Shown: in pieces, positions 61,331 to 64,000 of the stretch
Numbering within the stretch: position 1 is the stretch's first letter
Layout: every line of letters begins with the position of its first letter
Assembly (NCBI RefSeq): GCF_023035295.1
Contig: NZ_CP075076.1
Location: forward strand, 248,001-312,000
DNA length: 64,000 bases
Direction: 5' to 3'
Source: Borrelia coriaceae
GTDB lineage: Bacteria; Spirochaetota; Spirochaetia; Borreliales; Borreliaceae
The notes under the pieces: model-generated
Told to the model about the DNA's origin: nothing
Seen by the model: only the letters and a program-made list of their open reading frames with translations
Database searches by the model: none
Program-made: the position numbers and the translations under genes

Positions 61331-62020
61331 CTACTTAAAATTACTCATTATTTTATCAACTCCCTCTACCTGATCTTGAGTTGAGGCTTTATCTTTGGCC
61401 TTTTTATAAAATAACAAAGCATTATCAAAATCACCAAGAGAATAATAATTCGCACCCCTTAACATAAAAAATTCAAAATAATTCTCTCCCATAGACTCAA
61501 GTTTGCTTAAATATCCCTTAGCTTCTAACTGTTTATCAAGGTCATAAACATACATATTAGAGAGAGCAAAAATAGATTCCTTAAAATCATCTTTAATAGA
61601 AATTGATTTCAAAAAAGAATTTTCAGCAAGAATAAAATATTCCTTAATTTTTTCTCTGCTCTGCATCCCTTTAGCCAAATTATAAGCAGAAACTCCTATA
61701 TAAAAATGAGATAAATAATTATCAGGCCCATACTCCAGATTCTTATTAAAATATTCAATAGCAGGACCATATTGACTAAGCTTAATAAGTTCAAGCCCAA
61801 TTAAACTAAAAAATCTAGCCTTTTTATCAATAGAATTTATTATTTTTAATATATTTTTCTCTTCTTTATCAATAAATTCCTTATAAACTTCAATTTTTTC
61901 TAATGAACCACCACCTGCTATCTCTATCTCTCTTATTCTAAGTCCAAGATTAACCTTTTCTTTAGATTCATCACCACAAGAAATAACTAAAAACAAAAAT
62001 ATTGAAAACCATTTTTTCAT
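61331..62020 (-). CDS. TPR-repeat lipoprotein
   Basis: 229 residues, N-terminal MKKWFSIFLFLVISCG: lipobox VISC, so lipidated at Cys16. The remainder is helical with at least three TPR units (SLIGLELIKLSQYGPAIEYFNKNLEYGPDNYLSHFYIGVSAYNLAKG and EFFMLRGANYYSLGDFDNALLFYKKAKDKA). Located between ftsZ and dprA with no gap after ftsZ (5 bp to dprA). In B. burgdorferi the homologous gene sits at the same place; its role is not known to me. A part in cell-wall or division complex assembly would fit the neighbours. Confidence 0.85.
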   Translation of the reverse strand: MKKWFSIFLFLVISCGDESKEKVNLGLRIREIEIAGGGSLEKIEVYKEFIDKEEKNILKIINSIDKKARFFSLIGLELIKLSQYGPAIEYFNKNLEYGPDNYLSHFYIGVSAYNLAKGMQSREKIKEYFILAENSFLKSISIKDDFKESIFALSNMYVYDLDKQLEAKGYLSKLESMGENYFEFFMLRGANYYSLGDFDNALLFYKKAKDKASTQDQVEGVDKIMSNFK

Positions 62021-63217
62021 TCAATTATCACTACTTTTTTTATTCAAATTTCTAAGGAATGTAGGAACATCAATATCATCCTCAAAATAATTAACATTTT
62101 TTGACTTTGCTATAAAATTATCATTCGCCACATAATCATTCTCTGAAACAGCTTGAGTGCCTGACATCAAACTATCAAATTCTTTTGAACTTAAAGTATT
62201 ATTCTCAACAACACCAGATAAATCTTTCTGTTTTTTAGAAGAAAATCCGGTAGCAACAACTGTAACATAAATCTCATCATCAAGATTTGAGTTAATTGCA
62301 TGTCCATATATTACGGTAGCCTCATCATCAACACTAGCAGTAATGATTCCCATAATCTCTTCAAGCTCAAGCAATGAGAAATCTTCACCACCAGTTATGT
62401 TAACAAGAAGTCCCTTAGACCCCTCTATTCTAACATCTTCAAGTAAAGGATTACTAATAGCAGAAGTAGCAGCATCAACTGCTCTATTCTCACCCTTACC
62501 ATAACCAATACCCATCAAAGCATCACCTTGTCCTTGCATAATGCTCTTAACATCAGCAAAATCAATATTAACTTCTCCATGCTCAATAATAAGACCTGCA
62601 ATCCCCTGCACACCCATTCTTAAAACATCATCAGCCCTCTTGAAGGCATCTTTAATTGTGGTTCGCTTATCAACAACAGTTAAAAGTTTTTGATTTGGAA
62701 TAATGATTAAAGTATCAACAGATTTTCTTAAATTATTTATTCCCTGTTCAGCAAGTCGCATTTTTTTAGGACCTTCAAATTTAAAAGGCTTAGTAACAAC
62801 TCCAACAGTTAAAATTCCAAGTTCTTTAGCAACCTGAGCAATAACAGGTGCAGCTCCTGTTCCAGTCCCCCCACCCATTCCAGCAGTGATAAATACCATA
62901 TCAGCACCTGCTAAATGATTCTTAATAATATCAATATCTTCTTCTGCAGCAGCTTGCCCAATCTCAGGTCTCCCACCGGCTCCAAGACCTGCAGTAACTT
63001 TGGCACCAAGAGCAATCTTTATTGGAGCAATAGAAGTTTGAAGAGCTTGAAGGTCCGTATTCGCTACAATAAACTCAACATCTCTTACTCCATATTCAAT
63101 CATACGATTAACAGCATTGCTACCGCCACCGCCTGCACCAATTACTTTAAGAACCGTAGGATTTGTAGCAGAATCAAATCTTTTTGAATGACTATCAATA
63201 ATATTATAATCTTTCAT
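62021..63217 (-). CDS. ftsZ: Cell division protein FtsZ
   Basis: Tubulin-like GTPase forming the Z ring. 398 residues with the ATG at 63217, seven or eight bases after GGAGG; the frame is open to 63262 but those codons include no such site. GTPase motifs: [26 protein letters not shown], the tubulin signature [10 protein letters not shown] and [16 protein letters not shown]-terminal low-complexity linker and a conserved tip [13 protein letters not shown] for FtsA binding. It lies 20 bp after ftsA. Confidence 0.97.
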   Translation of the reverse strand: MKDYNIIDSHSKRFDSATNPTVLKVIGAGGGGSNAVNRMIEYGVRDVEFIVANTDLQALQTSIAPIKIALGAKVTAGLGAGGRPEIGQAAAEEDIDIIKNHLAGADMVFITAGMGGGTGTGAAPVIAQVAKELGILTVGVVTKPFKFEGPKKMRLAEQGINNLRKSVDTLIIIPNQKLLTVVDKRTTIKDAFKRADDVLRMGVQGIAGLIIEHGEVNIDFADVKSIMQGQGDALMGIGYGKGENRAVDAATSAISNPLLEDVRIEGSKGLLVNITGGEDFSLLELEEIMGIITASVDDEATVIYGHAINSNLDDEIYVTVVATGFSSKKQKDLSGVVENNTLSSKEFDSLMSGTQAVSENDYVANDNFIAKSKNVNYFEDDIDVPTFLRNLNKKSSDN

Positions 63218-63237
63218 TAAATTTCCTCCATGACTGG

Positions 63238-64000
63238 TCAAAACCATTCCTTCAAAAACCAACCTTTCAATTTTGAAGCTATTTTACTTTGTCTCTTAGA
63301 CTTACTATTTCCTTTCTTTAATTTATTGAATTTTTGCTGCTCATGTTTATAAAGAACAAGACCAAGAGCTGAGGAAAATTTAGGACCAATATACTCCTCT
63401 CCAACTCCATTAATATTCATTGGAAATCCTATTCTTGAGGGATATCTGAATATTTCCTCTGTCAAATTAGAAATACCAGGAAACAAGGCACCTCCTCCAG
63501 TTAACACAATTCCTCCATTAATCTTATTATAAAGCCCTCTCTTCATTATTTCAGCTTTTATCATCTCAAAGATCTCACTTAATCTTGAATGAATGATTAT
63601 AGCCAATTCTCTTCGACTTTTCTCTTGAGGAGGTCTGGTGCCAAGATTAGGAATGATAACACTTTCCATTTGACTCTCAAGAGCAGAAACATGAGCAACA
63701 CCAGCTGTTATTTTAATATTCTCAGCAACATCTTCAGGCACCTTCCACACTTGCGCAATATCAAGAGTGACTCTATTTGCACCTATAGGAATTACTCCTG
63801 TATAATAAGGAGAACCATCAACATAAAGAATTATGTCAGTTGTACCCTTACCCATGTCAACAAACAAAACTCCCATTTCTCTCTCTTCTTTAGATAAGGT
63901 AGCATAAGATGAGGCCAAACTTCCAAGTACAATCTCATCAACAGAAAATCCGGCACGATTTACGCATCTAACTAAATTCTGACTTGAAGAACTAGAGCCC
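63238..64000 (-). CDS. ftsA: Cell division protein FtsA (5' end outside window)
   Basis: Actin-like protein that anchors FtsZ to the membrane. The frame remains open to the last base of the window, so only the C-terminal ~254 residues are present. [41 protein letters not shown] is the phosphate-2 motif; [23 protein letters not shown] is the adenosine motif; the C-terminus ends with a basic amphipathic helix [18 protein letters not shown] that serves as membrane anchor. Followed by ftsZ in the standard order. Confidence 0.96.
   Translation of the reverse strand, partial: GSSSSSQNLVRCVNRAGFSVDEIVLGSLASSYATLSKEEREMGVLFVDMGKGTTDIILYVDGSPYYTGVIPIGANRVTLDIAQVWKVPEDVAENIKITAGVAHVSALESQMESVIIPNLGTRPPQEKSRRELAIIIHSRLSEIFEMIKAEIMKRGLYNKINGGIVLTGGGALFPGISNLTEEIFRYPSRIGFPMNINGVGEEYIGPKFSSALGLVLYKHEQQKFNKLKKGNSKSKRQSKIASKLKGWFLKEWF

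Noticed and set aside
63218..63262. Longer ftsZ reading frame from 63262
   Set aside because: The extra codons overlap the gap after ftsA and contain the GGAGG that serves the ATG at 63217.
1..64000. CRISPR arrays, insertion sequences, prophage or plasmid-like repeats
   Set aside because: No regularly spaced repeats, transposase-like frames or integrase genes were seen on either strand; base composition and codon use are uniform.

Overview
The window is a stretch of Borrelia chromosome: very AT-rich, with the B. burgdorferi gene order from the glycerol-3-phosphate locus through the large flagellar operon to ftsZ-ftsA (about BB0243 to BB0300 in B31 numbering, recalled from memory). The intact glpT-glpQ pair directly before glpD points to the relapsing-fever group, because Lyme-group borreliae lack these two genes. 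I cannot name the species. There is no plasmid-like, phage, IS or CRISPR content, and no gene-free stretch exceeds 300 bp.

Layout. 1-3966 (+): glpT (5' end cut off), glpQ and glpD, then a strong terminator. 4169-6230 (-): M23 peptidase, bactofilin and a YaaR-family protein, which look like a cell-shape operon. 6441-15346 (+): rdgB, pepF, pcs, dedA, tRNA-Leu(GAG), leuS and an RND/MMPL protein. 15409-17823 (-): lon. 17919-21915 (+): a RecO-like gene, recJ, a secreted M23 protein and rpsU. 21955-28396 (-): ftsK, uppP, slt and an unusual acidic membrane protein. 28574-29956 (+): TPR protein. 29960-31216 (-): LysM/M23 protein. 31291-31794 (+): signal peptidase I. From 33848 down to 31864 (-) lie a SwrB-like protein and a short Hsp70. 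33872-58441 (-) is the flagellar operon, transcribed from flgB at the right end toward the left: flgB-flgC-fliE-F-G-H-I-J-flbB-fliK-flgD-flgE-flbD-motA-motB-fliL-M-N-O-P-Q-R-flhB-flhA-flhF-flhG, then small uncharacterised genes and a FapA-family gene. 58476-64000 (-): ftsA (5' end cut off), ftsZ, a TPR lipoprotein, dprA, hslV and hslU, running directly into flgB.

Themes. Most of the window builds the cell envelope and motility organelle: three M23 endopeptidase-like proteins, a lytic transglycosylase, undecaprenyl-PP phosphatase, bactofilin, FtsK/Z/A, and nearly a full periplasmic flagellar basal body, export gate, hook and stator. Genes are tightly packed with 1-11 bp overlaps, and several start at TTG or GTG behind good Shine-Dalgarno sites.

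The most interesting observations are: (1) a divergent RecO candidate upstream of recJ with a Cys4 zinc-finger pattern; (2) a perfect 14-bp-arm inverted repeat in the lon/recO divergent promoter region; (3) a membrane protein whose N-terminus resembles an Hsp70 substrate-binding beta domain, a few genes from a lidless Hsp70; (4) a SwrB-like protein at the distal end of the flagellar cluster; (5) a consensus tRNA promoter buried in the end of dedA. I found no clear, wholly new multi-gene system. These are candidates based on reading patterns, and no search was run.
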